From NCBI RefSeq assembly GCF_000153465.1, contig NZ_CH672387.1, positions 3,937,955 through 4,001,954 of the forward strand: 64,000 nt of DNA. Direction: 5' to 3'. The stretch's first letter is position 1; every line of letters begins with the position of its first letter. The position numbers were made by a program, and so were the translations under genes. This document shows positions 24,471 through 33,332 of this stretch, one piece after another. This stretch comes from Aurantimonas manganoxydans SI85-9A1 (GTDB lineage: Bacteria; Pseudomonadota; Alphaproteobacteria; Rhizobiales; Rhizobiaceae). The notes beneath the pieces are model-generated. The model worked only from the letters and a program-made list of their open reading frames with translations, searched no databases and was not told where the DNA came from.

Positions 24471-24505
24471 GGCCGTCCCTCGCCTGAGGGGCGGCCGTTG
24501 TTTTC
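24471..24505 (+). terminator. Rho-independent terminator after the dadA-like gene
   Basis: GGCCGTCCCTC (24471-24481) pairs with GAGGGGCGGCC (24486-24496), one T-G pair included, with a four-base loop. GTTGTTTTCT follows, giving a U-rich tail. It closes the riboswitch-controlled unit. Confidence 0.85.
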
Positions 24506-24561
24506 TCCCCGCCCGCCGTGATCCGGCGACACTGGTCGCGGTGACAGGACGGGAGGGAGCG

Positions 24562-25395
24562 ATGAGGGTGGATCAGGCGGTTCTTGGCGCAGCGCGCCAT
24601 GTATCGAAGGCGAGCGGCATCGACGCGGCGGTGCTGGTCGCCGTCGCGCTGGTGGAAACCAACGCGGTGGCGTTCGCGCGTATCGGCGATCGCCGCGAAC
24701 CGCTGATCCGCTTCGAGGGCCATTATTTCGACCGGCTGCTGTCGGAGCCGGCGCGGCAGCGCGCCCGGGCGGCGGGGCTGGCCGATCCGCGGGCCGGGCG
24801 TATCCGCAATCCCGCCTCCCAGAGCGCCCGCTGGAAGCTCTTCGACGCGGCGGCGGCGATCGATGCGGCGGCCGCCGCCGCGTCCGTCTCCTGGGGCCTT
24901 TGCCAGGTGATGGGCTCGCACTGGAAGGCGCTCGGCTATCGCGATGCCGCCGATCTCGCGGCGGTGGCGCGCGCCTCGGCCGAAGGACAGTTCGAGATCG
25001 CGGCGCGGTTTCTCGCCGCCGGACGGCTCGCGGACCGCCTGGTCACTGGCGACGTCGCCGGCTTTGCCCGCCGCTACAACGGCCCGGCCTATCGCCGCAA
25101 TCGCTATGACGAGAAGATCGCCGCCGCCCTGCACAAGGCGAGAAGCCTCCTGGGTACGGACCCGGCGACCGGCGAATTACGCCGTGGTGCGCGCGGCGAC
25201 CATGTCCGCCGGCTGCAGGGCTCCCTTGTCGCCCATGGCCACCGCCTCGTCGTGGACGGCATCTTCGGTCCCGGCACCGAGGCCGCGCTGACGAGTTTCC
25301 AGGCGGCCCACGGCCTGCCGGTCTCGGCGGCGGCGGACGCCGCGACCATGGCGCGGCTGGGTGTTTCGGCAAAGCCCTGCGCCAAGGCCGGCTAG
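24562..25395 (+). CDS. N-acetylmuramidase (DUF3380) with C-terminal peptidoglycan-binding domain
   Basis: About 277 residues. The N-terminal part resembles phage endolysin muramidases: an acidic catalytic region (VALVETNAVAF ... RFEGHYF), SVSWGLCQVMGSHWKALGY, and FARRYNGPAYRRNRYDEKIAAAL. Residues about 205-275 form a PG_binding_1 domain (LRRGARGDHVRRLQGSLVAHG ... DGIFGPGTEAALTSFQAAHGLP). No signal peptide is seen, as in endolysins exported by holins, but no holin or phage gene is nearby. GGGAGGGA directly before ATG 24562 decides this start over GTG 24541. It may be a domesticated phage lysin or a cell-wall enzyme. Domain calls are good, role unknown. Confidence 0.82.
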   Translation: MRVDQAVLGAARHVSKASGIDAAVLVAVALVETNAVAFARIGDRREPLIRFEGHYFDRLLSEPARQRARAAGLADPRAGRIRNPASQSARWKLFDAAAAIDAAAAAASVSWGLCQVMGSHWKALGYRDAADLAAVARASAEGQFEIAARFLAAGRLADRLVTGDVAGFARRYNGPAYRRNRYDEKIAAALHKARSLLGTDPATGELRRGARGDHVRRLQGSLVAHGHRLVVDGIFGPGTEAALTSFQAAHGLPVSAAADAATMARLGVSAKPCAKAG

Positions 25396-25520
25396 CCGGC
25401 GGAGCCGCGATCCGCGGCCGGCGGCACTTCTCCGGGCGCATGCGGTCGGGGAGAAACCGGTCGACTTTCGTATCGATCCTGTGGCCGCAGGCGTTCCGGA
25501 TGCTATGTACTGCAACCGAG

Positions 25521-26264
25521 ATGGTACAAGAATCCGCATTCCCCCCCGCCCTCGACACGACCCGTCACGCCGTCTTTCTGGACTTCGACGGGACGCTGGT
25601 CGAGCTCGTCGACGATCCGCAGGCCGTGGCGATAGAGCCCGCTGCTCAACGGGAGCTGGCCGGTCTTGCCCGGAAGCTGGACGGCGCGCTCGCCGTCGTC
25701 AGCGGCCGCCGCATCGCCGATCTCGACCGCTTCCTGTCGCCCGACCGCTTTGCCGCGGCCGGCGTCCACGGGCTGGAGCGCCGGCGCAGCCCCGACGGCG
25801 CGGTGGAGATGCTGGCCGGCCCAGAGACCCTCGACCCGGTGCGCGACCGCATCGCCAGCGCGATCGAGTCCGCCCGGCGCCTGCATCTGGAGGACAAGGA
25901 CACCGCCCTCGTCCTGCATTACCGCACGGCCCCGGACCTGCAGGATCTGGCCGAGCGCATCATGGCGCAGGCGACCGAAGGCCGCGACGATCTCGTCGTC
26001 ATGCATGGCGACTGCATCGTCGAGGTGCATCCCGCCGGCATGGACAAGGGCAAGGCCGTCGCCGCGATGATGGAGGATGCGCCCTTTGCCGGCCGCATTC
26101 CCGTCTATGTCGGCGACGACACGACGGACGAATTCGCGTTGCGCCACGTGCGCAACCAGGGCGGCGTCTCCATCAAGGTGGGCGGCGCCGAGAAGACCAG
26201 CGTGGCGGAGTTCCGGCTGCCGGACATCGCCGCCGTTCACGCCTGGATCGCCGCGGCCTCCTGA
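25521..26264 (+). CDS. otsB: Trehalose-6-phosphate phosphatase
   Basis: A 247-residue HAD-superfamily phosphatase, second step of trehalose synthesis. HAD motif I is FLDFDGTLVEL (nucleophile Asp in DFDGT), motif II lies in AVVSGRRIADLDRFL, and motif IV/Mg-binding in YVGDDTTDEFAL. GLERRRSPDG and EVHPAGMDKGKAV are family segments. ATG 25521 is chosen by homology; no convincing ribosome-binding site precedes it, and ATG 25500 in frame is an alternative. otsA follows 78 bases later, so both enzymes are made together, probably for osmotic or desiccation protection. Confidence 0.92.
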   Translation: MVQESAFPPALDTTRHAVFLDFDGTLVELVDDPQAVAIEPAAQRELAGLARKLDGALAVVSGRRIADLDRFLSPDRFAAAGVHGLERRRSPDGAVEMLAGPETLDPVRDRIASAIESARRLHLEDKDTALVLHYRTAPDLQDLAERIMAQATEGRDDLVVMHGDCIVEVHPAGMDKGKAVAAMMEDAPFAGRIPVYVGDDTTDEFALRHVRNQGGVSIKVGGAEKTSVAEFRLPDIAAVHAWIAAAS

Positions 26265-26342
26265 GGGAGCGCCTCAGGCTGGACCATACGGCAATCACGA
26301 CGACGAAGCCGAAGCCGGCTTTGCAACAGGAGACGGGAGACG

Positions 26343-27758
26343 ATGGCGGACGGGCAGCGGCGACTGGTGGCGGTGTCGAACAGGGTCGGCCCCCTCAATG
26401 ACGAGGGCAAGGCCGGCGGTCTGGCGGTCGGGCTGTCGGATGCGCTGAAGCGGCGCGGTGGCCTGTGGTTCGGCTGGAGCGGCGACACGTCGGAACAGGG
26501 GACCTTCAGCGAAGCCCAAACCGAGGTGCAGGACAGCGTGTCGATGACCACCATCGACATGAACCAGGAAGAGCTCGAGGGCTTCTATTTCGGCTACGCC
26601 AACCGCTCGCTCTGGCCGCTGCTGCACTACCGGCTCGACCTCGCCCAGTTCGACCGGCAGTCGGAGCGTGTCTACCGCTCGGTGAACCAGCGCTTCGCCG
26701 CCCGGCTGGCGCCGCTGCTGGACGACGACGACATCGTCTGGGTCCACGATTATCATTTCTTCTTCCTCGGCTCCGAACTGCGCCAGTGCGGCTTCGAAGG
26801 CCGCATCGGCTTCTTCCTGCACATCCCCTTCTGCCCGCCGGAAATCTTCACGGCGCTGCCGGCCAGCCACGACATCGTCCGGGCGATGCTCGCCTACGAT
26901 CTCGTCGGCTTCCAGACCGACACCGACAGGCGCAATTTCCTCGCCTTCTGCATCCGCGAGCTGGGCGGCCAGAAGCTGTCGGACAACCGCATCCGGGTCG
27001 GCGACCGGGTGGTGACGGCACGGGTCTTCCCGATCGGCATCGACGCCCCCGGCTACGAACGGTTCGCCGTGTCGCCGGAAGCCGGCGAGCACGAGGAGAT
27101 GCTGCGCGACATCGCCGGCGAGCGGCTGCAGATCGTCGGCGTCGACCGGATGGACTATTCCAAGGGTCTGGTGGAGCGCTTCCGCGGCTTCGAGCGGCTG
27201 CTGGAGGATTATCCGGAGAACCGTGGCAACGTGCAGTTCCTGCAGGTGGCGCCGCTGTCGCGGTCCGAGCTCGGCGCCTATGTCGAGCTGCGGCGCGAGC
27301 TGGAGGAACTGGCCGGCCACATCAACGGCCGCTTCGCCACCCTCGACTGGACGCCGATCCAGATCATGACCCGCGGCTTCACCCGGCGGGCGCTGGCCGG
27401 CATCTACCGCGCGGCAAGGGTCTGCCTGGTCACACCACTGCGCGACGGCATGAACCTCGTCGCCAAGGAATTCGTCGCCGCGCAGGACCCCGACGATCCG
27501 GGTGTCCTGGTGCTGTCGCGCTTTGCCGGGGCGCGGGCCGAACTGCCCGACGCGCTGATCGTCAATCCCTACTCCACCGACGATGTCGCAAGCGCCCTGC
27601 AGCGGGCCCTGACCATGCCCTTCGACGAGCGCAAGCGGCGCTGGGAGGGCATGCGCGAGGCGGTCTTTGCCGGCACGTCCGAAATCTGGTGCGACACCTT
27701 CATCGAGGCGCTGGAAAACGCCGATGCCAGCCTGCCGGAGGACGCGCCGCAGCCGTGA
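26343..27758 (+). CDS. otsA: Trehalose-6-phosphate synthase (UDP-forming)
   Basis: A 471-residue GT20 glycosyltransferase joining UDP-glucose and glucose-6-phosphate. Visible family segments: VAVSNRVG at the N-terminus, [58 protein letters not shown], and the C-terminal [19 protein letters not shown] with LSRFAGA (nucleotide-sugar binding). GGAGACGGGAGACG precedes the ATG. It lies in an otsB-otsA unit (phosphatase first, as in many proteobacteria). The downstream MFS gene is convergent, 27 bases away. Confidence 0.95.
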   Translation: MADGQRRLVAVSNRVGPLNDEGKAGGLAVGLSDALKRRGGLWFGWSGDTSEQGTFSEAQTEVQDSVSMTTIDMNQEELEGFYFGYANRSLWPLLHYRLDLAQFDRQSERVYRSVNQRFAARLAPLLDDDDIVWVHDYHFFFLGSELRQCGFEGRIGFFLHIPFCPPEIFTALPASHDIVRAMLAYDLVGFQTDTDRRNFLAFCIRELGGQKLSDNRIRVGDRVVTARVFPIGIDAPGYERFAVSPEAGEHEEMLRDIAGERLQIVGVDRMDYSKGLVERFRGFERLLEDYPENRGNVQFLQVAPLSRSELGAYVELRRELEELAGHINGRFATLDWTPIQIMTRGFTRRALAGIYRAARVCLVTPLRDGMNLVAKEFVAAQDPDDPGVLVLSRFAGARAELPDALIVNPYSTDDVASALQRALTMPFDERKRRWEGMREAVFAGTSEIWCDTFIEALENADASLPEDAPQP

Positions 27759-27785
27759 TCGGCGAGCGCCGCGAATGATGACGGG

Positions 27786-28937
27786 TCAGACGGTGGCGGG
27801 CCGCATCCGGATCGCCACGGCCAGTGCCACCAGGCCGATCCCGAGCACGGCCGCCGAACCGGCCAGCGCCATGTCGTAATTGCCGTCGCCCGCGACGAGG
27901 AAGCCGGCGATCAGCGGACCGAGCATCTGGCCGAGGCCGAAGCCGGCCGTCAGGACGGCAAAGCCGCGACCGCCGAGACCGTGCCGCCCCAGCGGAATGG
28001 TCAGCAGGGTGATGGCCATGAAGGTGCCGCCGAAGAGCACCGCGGCGACGAGCGCGGCCGCGCCGGAGTCCGACGCGACCGGCAGCAAGACGCCGACGAT
28101 CTGCGCCGCATAGGCCGCCATCAGCGCGGCGGAGAAGCCGAAGCGTTCGGCCATGCGCGACCAGAACAGGCAGCTCGGCAGGCCGGCCAGCCCGGCGATG
28201 ATCCAGACCCAGTCGCCCATGCCTTCGAGACCCGGCCGCGACTTGACGATCGCCACGATGAAGGTGGCGAAGACGGAATAGCCGAGCCCTTCGCAGCTGT
28301 AGTTCAGCATCAGCGGCCAGAACGGCAACGGTCGCGGCACGCGGCGGCGTGGGTCGGGTGCCCGCAGGGTGGCGGGCAGGTCGCGCTCGCCGATCTCGAT
28401 GAAGACGATGGGCGCAAGGATCGCCGTCAAGAGGCCGGCCGCCATCCACAGCCCGGCCGAATCGATGAAGGGCGCGGCGAAATGGACGAGCAGCCCCGAT
28501 CCCGCGATGCCGATGCCGACCCCGCCGAACATCCAGCTCAGCCGGGCTTCGGCGCCGATCGCGGCGAGGGCTTCGGCGACCATGCCGGCTGCGGCGATCA
28601 TGGCGAAGGCGCTGGCGAGGCCCGAGACGGTGCGCAGGACCAGCCAGAGCGCCAGATCGTCGGTCAGCCCCATGGCGAAGGTGGTGACGATGCTGGCGAC
28701 GATGCCGACCCGGAAGGCGGCGAGCCGCGGGGCGCCCCGGCTGACGACGGTCGCCATCAGCGAGCCGACGAGATAGCCGGCAAAATTCGCCGCGGCAACG
28801 ATGCCGGCGATGTCCGGCCCGAAGCCGTAGTCGCGCTGCATCAGAGGCAGGAGCGGCGTGTAGTAGAAGCGGCCGACGCCCATGACGATGGCCAGCGTCA
28901 GGAAACCGCCGAGGAGCATTCGATTGGTCGGGTGCAT
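27786..28937 (-). CDS. MFS transporter, YbfB/YjiJ family
   Basis: About 383 residues with twelve predicted membrane helices. The N-terminus (GGFLTLAIVMGVGRFYYTPLLPLMQRDYGF) and NFAGYLVGSLMA in TM2 are hallmarks of the YbfB/YjiJ subgroup of the major facilitator superfamily. Further segments are MFGGVGIGIAGSG and LNYSCEGLGYSVFATFIVA. The substrate is unknown; members are putative exporters. ATG 28937 is used; an in-frame GTG at 28946 is also possible. It is divergent from ppk2. Confidence 0.85.
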   Translation of the reverse strand: MHPTNRMLLGGFLTLAIVMGVGRFYYTPLLPLMQRDYGFGPDIAGIVAAANFAGYLVGSLMATVVSRGAPRLAAFRVGIVASIVTTFAMGLTDDLALWLVLRTVSGLASAFAMIAAAGMVAEALAAIGAEARLSWMFGGVGIGIAGSGLLVHFAAPFIDSAGLWMAAGLLTAILAPIVFIEIGERDLPATLRAPDPRRRVPRPLPFWPLMLNYSCEGLGYSVFATFIVAIVKSRPGLEGMGDWVWIIAGLAGLPSCLFWSRMAERFGFSAALMAAYAAQIVGVLLPVASDSGAAALVAAVLFGGTFMAITLLTIPLGRHGLGGRGFAVLTAGFGLGQMLGPLIAGFLVAGDGNYDMALAGSAAVLGIGLVALAVAIRMRPATV

Positions 28938-29149
28938 GGCACGCACTGGTCATCAGGGGTGAGCACGGCGCTCGGTCGGCCGCTTGTAGGCCATATGGCC
29001 GGCTGACGAAATGCCCGCTGGCGCATGCCGCCCTCGCCGCCGCTGCATGGCAGTGCCCGGCACGGGTGGCTTTGAATTCGCCCGGTCTCTTCGGAATTCG
29101 GTGCATCTGCCCTAGATGCCGGCGTGACAAACCCGGATGCGAGGACGGC

Positions 29150-29953
29150 ATGGACAATCAGAGCGGCAACCGGCGCCTCGAAGCGCTCGACATGAGCGCC
29201 AAGCTGGGCAGCAAGGAATACGACGCCCGGCTCGAGGCCGTGCAGCTTCGCTTCCGACAGATCCAGCAGGCCTATCTGAACAGCAAGGAAAAGGCCGTCG
29301 TCGTCTTCGAGGGCTGGGACGCGGCCGGCAAGGGCGGCGCGATCCGCCGCATGGCGGCCGTCATGGATCCGCGCGGCTTCAAGGTCTGGCCGATCGCCGC
29401 CCCGACGCCGACCGAGCTGTCGCATCATTATCTGGCACGGTTCTGGTCGCGCCTGCCGGCCAAGGGCGAGATCGCCGTCTTCGACCGTTCCTGGTACGGC
29501 CGCGTGCTGGTCGAGCGGGTAGAGGGCTTTGCCAGCGAGCCGGAATGGCGCCGGGCCTATGACGAGATCAACGGCTTCGAGAAGCTTCTGGTCGACGACG
29601 GCGTGAAGATCGCCAAGATCTTTCTCTATATCGACCGCGACGAGCAGCTCGAGCGCTTCGAGCGGCGCCTGCACGACCCGTTGAAGCGCTGGAAGCTGTC
29701 CTACGAGGATTTCCGCAATCGCGACAAATGGGACGAGTATCTGACGGTTGCCGACGACATGCTGGAGCGGACCGATACGGCCGCCGCGCCCTGGACGGTG
29801 ATCGCCGCCAACAGCAAGAAATATGCGCGCGTCACGGCTCTGGAGACCATTGCGGACCGGCTGTCTGCCGGGGTGAACCTGGCACCGGCCGAACTGGACC
29901 CGGAGCTCGAGAAGCGCTTCACCGCCGAGATCGCCGCGGCGAAACGCGGCTGA
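29150..29953 (+). CDS. ppk2: Polyphosphate kinase 2 family protein
   Basis: A 267-residue PPK2-domain protein that transfers phosphate between polyphosphate and nucleoside mono- or diphosphates. Walker A is VFEGWDAAGKGGAIRRM, Walker B is VFDRSWYGRVLVERVEG, and the lid region RRLHDPLKRWKLSYEDFRNRDKW is typical. A single PPK2 domain of this size could be class I, II or III, so the favoured acceptor (GDP/ADP, AMP or both) cannot be decided by eye. GAGGA stands four bases before ATG 29150. Together with Ugp and Phn genes it adds to the phosphorus theme of the window. Confidence 0.9.
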   Translation: MDNQSGNRRLEALDMSAKLGSKEYDARLEAVQLRFRQIQQAYLNSKEKAVVVFEGWDAAGKGGAIRRMAAVMDPRGFKVWPIAAPTPTELSHHYLARFWSRLPAKGEIAVFDRSWYGRVLVERVEGFASEPEWRRAYDEINGFEKLLVDDGVKIAKIFLYIDRDEQLERFERRLHDPLKRWKLSYEDFRNRDKWDEYLTVADDMLERTDTAAAPWTVIAANSKKYARVTALETIADRLSAGVNLAPAELDPELEKRFTAEIAAAKRG

Positions 29954-29986
29954 CCGGGTGAGCCGCGAGGATGACGCGAGTGGCGG

Positions 29987-30397
29987 CTAGGGCAGGATCT
30001 TCTTCAGCGCCTGATCGATCAGCGCGTTGGCGATCTGCATCCGGGTCGTCGCCTGGACGGGAAAGTCGTGGCCGTAGCCGTCGGGATGATTGCGCCGGGC
30101 AAAGCTGCGGCGCACGCCCTGAAGTTCGGCGGCCGTCATGCCCGGCCGCAGCCCGAGCTCGTCGAGGATCACTGCCGGATCGACGCTCGGCGGCTGCGCC
30201 GCATCGGGCAGATCCATCGGCTCCGGCGTCACCGGCTTCTTGCGGGCGCTCCCGGCCGTGGCCGAACGGGGCGGAACGATGCGCGCGAAGGCCGACCAGA
30301 ATCCCGGCGAACTGCGAGGGCCCGCGCCGTTCTGAGCCAAGGCGGCTTCGGCGGTGGCGACCTCGTCGAGGATCTGTTCAAAACTTGGGGCGGGCAT
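29987..30397 (-). CDS. Small protein with a C-terminal J-domain-like segment
   Basis: A 136-residue protein. The first half (about 1-75) is Ala/Pro-rich and poorly ordered. The second half (about 78-136) reads LGLRPGMTAAELQGVRRSFARRNHPDGYG followed by a helix MQIANALIDQALKKIL. It has the HPD tripeptide between two helices, the key motif of J-domains that stimulate DnaK. Helix I of a canonical J-domain is shortened. Proteins like this occur as hypotheticals in Hyphomicrobiales. It is convergent with ppk2. A DnaK co-chaperone role is inferred from HPD only. Confidence 0.72.
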   Translation of the reverse strand: MPAPSFEQILDEVATAEAALAQNGAGPRSSPGFWSAFARIVPPRSATAGSARKKPVTPEPMDLPDAAQPPSVDPAVILDELGLRPGMTAAELQGVRRSFARRNHPDGYGHDFPVQATTRMQIANALIDQALKKILP

Positions 30398-30474
30398 CGT
30401 CGGTCACTCGGTTCATTGCGTGCCGATCGTCGCCGGAACCGGTGAAGCGCCCGTTAAGCGCCCCGCACCCGTGT

Positions 30475-30589
30475 CCCGTAATGGTTATCGGGACCTGTTC
30501 TGCCGATCGTCAAAGACGAAACACGCGGCGGCGACGGAAGTTGCGACGCTCTCTCGTCGCCGTGGCAATAGCCGGTAACATGGTTACCG
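30475..30589 (+). promoter_or_regulatory. Two related palindromes upstream of glgX, candidate operators
   Basis: CGGTAACATGGTTACCG (30573-30589) is a perfect 7-bp-arm palindrome about 98 bases before glgX. A degenerate relative, CCCGTAATGGTTATCGGG (30475-30492), lies 98 bases further up and shares GTAA..TGGTTA..CG. Two copies of one dyad in a promoter suggest a repressor or activator site. No regulator gene is adjacent. The rest of the 30398-30686 gap shows nothing else. Confidence 0.45.
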
Positions 30590-30686
30590 CCAGGTTCACG
30601 GATTCGCACATGAGCGCCCATGCGCGCGGAACCGGACCGCGGGGTCCGGCGTTGCTGCCTGCCTTCTTACCCAGGAAACCAGACTC

Positions 30687-32921
30687 ATGATCGACTCGCC
30701 CAGGCAGTCCGCCCCGCAAGTGCAGCAGCGCGCCGTGGTCCGCGAAGGGCGACCCTTTCCCCTCGGCGCCACGTGGGATGGCCTCGGCGTCAACTTCGCC
30801 ATATTCTCGGCCAACGCCACCAAGGTCGAACTCTGCCTGTTCGACGACGACGGCGTCACCGAGCGCGAGCGGATCGAACTCCCGGAATATACCGACGAGG
30901 TCTGGCACGGCTATCTGCCGGAAGCGCGGCCGGGCACCGTCTACGGCTTCCGCGTCCACGGCCCCTACGAGCCCGAGGCCGGCCACCGCTTCAATGCCAA
31001 CAAGCTGCTGATCGACCCCTATGCCAAGCAGCTGGTGGGCAATCTGGAATGGGGTCCGGAGCTGTTCGGCTACCAGCTCGACCATGCCGACAAGGATCTG
31101 TCCTTCAACGACCAGGACAGCGCGCATCTGATGCCCAAATGCCGGGTCATCGATCCGGCCTTTACCTGGGGCTCGGCGACCCATCCCATGGTGCCGTGGG
31201 AGCGCACGATCACCTACGAGATGCATGTGAAGGGCTTCACCAAGCTCAACACCCGCATCCCCGAAGCCGAGCGCGGCACCTTCGCCGGTCTCGCCCATGC
31301 GCGCGTCGCCGAATATCTGCGGGCCCTCGGCGTCACCTCGGCCGAGCTTCTGCCGATCCACGCCTTCGTCGACGACAGCTACCTGATCGAGAAGGGGCTG
31401 AAGAACTACTGGGGCTATAACAGCCTCGCCTTCTTCGCCCCGGCACCGCGCTATCTCCAGACGCCGTTCGTCAACGAGTTCAAGGAGATGATCAACCAGT
31501 TCCACAATGCCGGCATCGAGGTGATCCTCGACGTGGTCTATAACCACACCGCCGAAGGCAACGAACTGGGCCCCACGCTCTCCCAGAAGGGCATCGACAA
31601 CGCCAATTACTACCGGCTGCTGCCCGACCAGAAACGCTACTACATCAACGACACCGGCACCGGGAACACGGTGAACCTGTCGCATCCGCGCGTGTTGCAG
31701 ATGGTGGCGGATTCGCTGCGCTACTGGGTCAACGAAATGCGCGTCGACGGCTTCCGCTTCGACCTCGCCACGATCCTCGCCCGCGAGCCGCACGGCTTCG
31801 ACGAGGGCGGCGGCTTCCTCGACGTATGCCGCCAGGACCCGGTGCTGAGCCGCGTCAAGCTGATCGCCGAGCCGTGGGACATCGGCCCGGGCGGTTATCA
31901 GGTCGGCCAGTTCCCGCCGGGCTGGGCCGAGTGGAACGACAAGTTCCGCGACACGGTCCGCTCCTACTGGAAGGGCGACGACGGCGTGCTGCCGGAGTTC
32001 GCCCGCCGCATCTCCGGTTCGGGCGACCTGTTCAACAGCCGCGGCCGCAAGCCGTGGTCAAGCGTCAACTTCATCACCGCCCATGACGGCTTCAACCTGA
32101 ACGATCTCGTCTCCTACAACGAGAAGCACAACGAGGCGAATGGCGAAGACAACAACGACGGCCATTCCAACAACCATTCCTGGAACCACGGCGTCGAAGG
32201 TCCGACCGACGATCCGGAGATCCAGGAGATGCGCGAGCGCCAGAAGCGCAACATGCTGGCGACGCTGCTTCTGTCCCAGGGCACGCCGATGATCCTGGCG
32301 GGCGACGAGTTCGGCCACACCCAGGACGGCAACAACAATTCCTACGCCCAGGACAACGAGATCAACTGGCTGGACTGGAACAACATCAGCAAGGACGGCC
32401 GGGCGCTGCAGGAGTTCACGCGCAAGCTGATCGCCGTGCGCCGCGCCTACCCGATCCTGCATCGCGGCCGCTTCCTCGTCGGCGAATACAACGAGGAACT
32501 GGACGTCAAGGACGTGACCTGGGTCTCGCCGACCGGCGACGAGATGGCGCAGGAGCAGTGGGACGAGGAGGGTGCGAAATGCTTCGGCATGCTGCTCGAC
32601 GGCCGCGCCCAGCCGACCGGCATCAAGAAGCGCGGCGACGACGCCACGCTGCTGATCATCACGAATTCCTACCACGACGTGGTGGAGTTCACCCTGCCCG
32701 AGGTGCCGGAAGGCAAGCGCTGGGTCTGCCTGATCGACACCAACACGCCGGATCGCACCGACGTGCCGTCCTTCAAGTTCGGTGAGGTCTTCGAGGTGAC
32801 CGGGCGGTCGCTGCTCGTCTTCGTTCTCAGCCAGGAAGACCGGCAGCCGAAGAACCTGCGCGAGGCGATCGGCGCCATCCTCGACATCAAGGAGCGGCCG
32901 CTGGACATCTCGCGGCCCTGA
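30687..32921 (+). CDS. glgX: Glycogen debranching enzyme (isoamylase type)
   Basis: A 744-residue GH13 enzyme that removes short alpha-1,6 branches from glycogen. An N-terminal CBM48 domain (about 15-110; PLGATWDGLGVNFAIFSANATKVELCLFD) precedes the catalytic barrel. The four GH13 regions are visible: DVVYNHTAEGNE, VDGFRFDLAT (nucleophile Asp), LIAEPWDIGPGGYQ (acid/base Glu) and FITAHDGFNLNDLV. GDEFGHTQDGNNNSYAQDN is a GlgX/TreX signature. It is slightly longer than average GlgX. No glgA, B, C or P is nearby; with otsAB upstream it may share an osmotic or storage context. AGGAAA precedes the ATG. Confidence 0.95.
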   Translation: MIDSPRQSAPQVQQRAVVREGRPFPLGATWDGLGVNFAIFSANATKVELCLFDDDGVTERERIELPEYTDEVWHGYLPEARPGTVYGFRVHGPYEPEAGHRFNANKLLIDPYAKQLVGNLEWGPELFGYQLDHADKDLSFNDQDSAHLMPKCRVIDPAFTWGSATHPMVPWERTITYEMHVKGFTKLNTRIPEAERGTFAGLAHARVAEYLRALGVTSAELLPIHAFVDDSYLIEKGLKNYWGYNSLAFFAPAPRYLQTPFVNEFKEMINQFHNAGIEVILDVVYNHTAEGNELGPTLSQKGIDNANYYRLLPDQKRYYINDTGTGNTVNLSHPRVLQMVADSLRYWVNEMRVDGFRFDLATILAREPHGFDEGGGFLDVCRQDPVLSRVKLIAEPWDIGPGGYQVGQFPPGWAEWNDKFRDTVRSYWKGDDGVLPEFARRISGSGDLFNSRGRKPWSSVNFITAHDGFNLNDLVSYNEKHNEANGEDNNDGHSNNHSWNHGVEGPTDDPEIQEMRERQKRNMLATLLLSQGTPMILAGDEFGHTQDGNNNSYAQDNEINWLDWNNISKDGRALQEFTRKLIAVRRAYPILHRGRFLVGEYNEELDVKDVTWVSPTGDEMAQEQWDEEGAKCFGMLLDGRAQPTGIKKRGDDATLLIITNSYHDVVEFTLPEVPEGKRWVCLIDTNTPDRTDVPSFKFGEVFEVTGRSLLVFVLSQEDRQPKNLREAIGAILDIKERPLDISRP

Positions 32922-32951
32922 CGGCGGCGCAGGCTACGGCTCGTCGCATCA

Positions 32952-33203
32952 TCAATCCGGCTTGTTCGCGCCTCCCGGCGCGTGAGGGCCGGTGTCGTTC
33001 TTAGCGCCCTTTGCGGCGTTCGGATCGTAGGTGACGAAGAAGGTCCAGATCGCCCAGACCGCCGCGGCCGCGGTGACGATGCCCCAGAAAGACGCGGCAT
33101 GGAACCACTCCAGCGCCGACCAGCCGATCAGCGACGCGACCAGGCAGACCCGCACCCAGAGCGGGCGATAGAACGGGTGCGCGGCCTCGTTGCTGCTCAT
33201 CAT
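32952..33203 (-). CDS. DUF3329 small membrane protein
   Basis: An 83-residue protein beginning MMSSNEAAHPFYRPLWVRVCLVASLIGWSALEWF, followed by a second hydrophobic helix (SFWGIVTAAAAVWAIWTFFVTY) and a polar Pro/Gly/Asn tail. HPFxRPLWxR and two TM helices are what I recall for DUF3329 proteins of alphaproteobacteria. Function unknown. It lies downstream of fdhA on the same strand, after a stem-loop, so may be transcribed alone. Confidence 0.75.
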   Translation of the reverse strand: MMSSNEAAHPFYRPLWVRVCLVASLIGWSALEWFHAASFWGIVTAAAAVWAIWTFFVTYDPNAAKGAKNDTGPHAPGGANKPD

Positions 33204-33292
33204 TGGTATGACTCCCGAACGCGTCGCGCTGTATCATTCTCGGTCCAGCCAGCCAGCCATTCCTGATCCTGGCCGATGCCAACCGTTGGTGC

Positions 33293-33317
33293 GAACCGCC
33301 GCCTCTTGCGGCGGTTC
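33293..33317 (-). terminator. Stem-loop downstream of fdhA
   Basis: A perfect 10-bp stem, GAACCGCCGC (33293-33302) and GCGGCGGTTC (33308-33317), with a 5-base loop, lies 16 bases past the fdhA stop. No clear U-run follows on the minus strand, so it is a probable transcript-end hairpin of modest strength. Confidence 0.55.
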
Positions 33318-33332
33318 GGCGTGACTTTCCGC

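Noticed and set aside
30435-30455. GGAAC ... CGTT upstream of glgX as an EcfG general-stress promoter
   Set aside because: The spacer is 12 bases; EcfG promoters need about 16-17.
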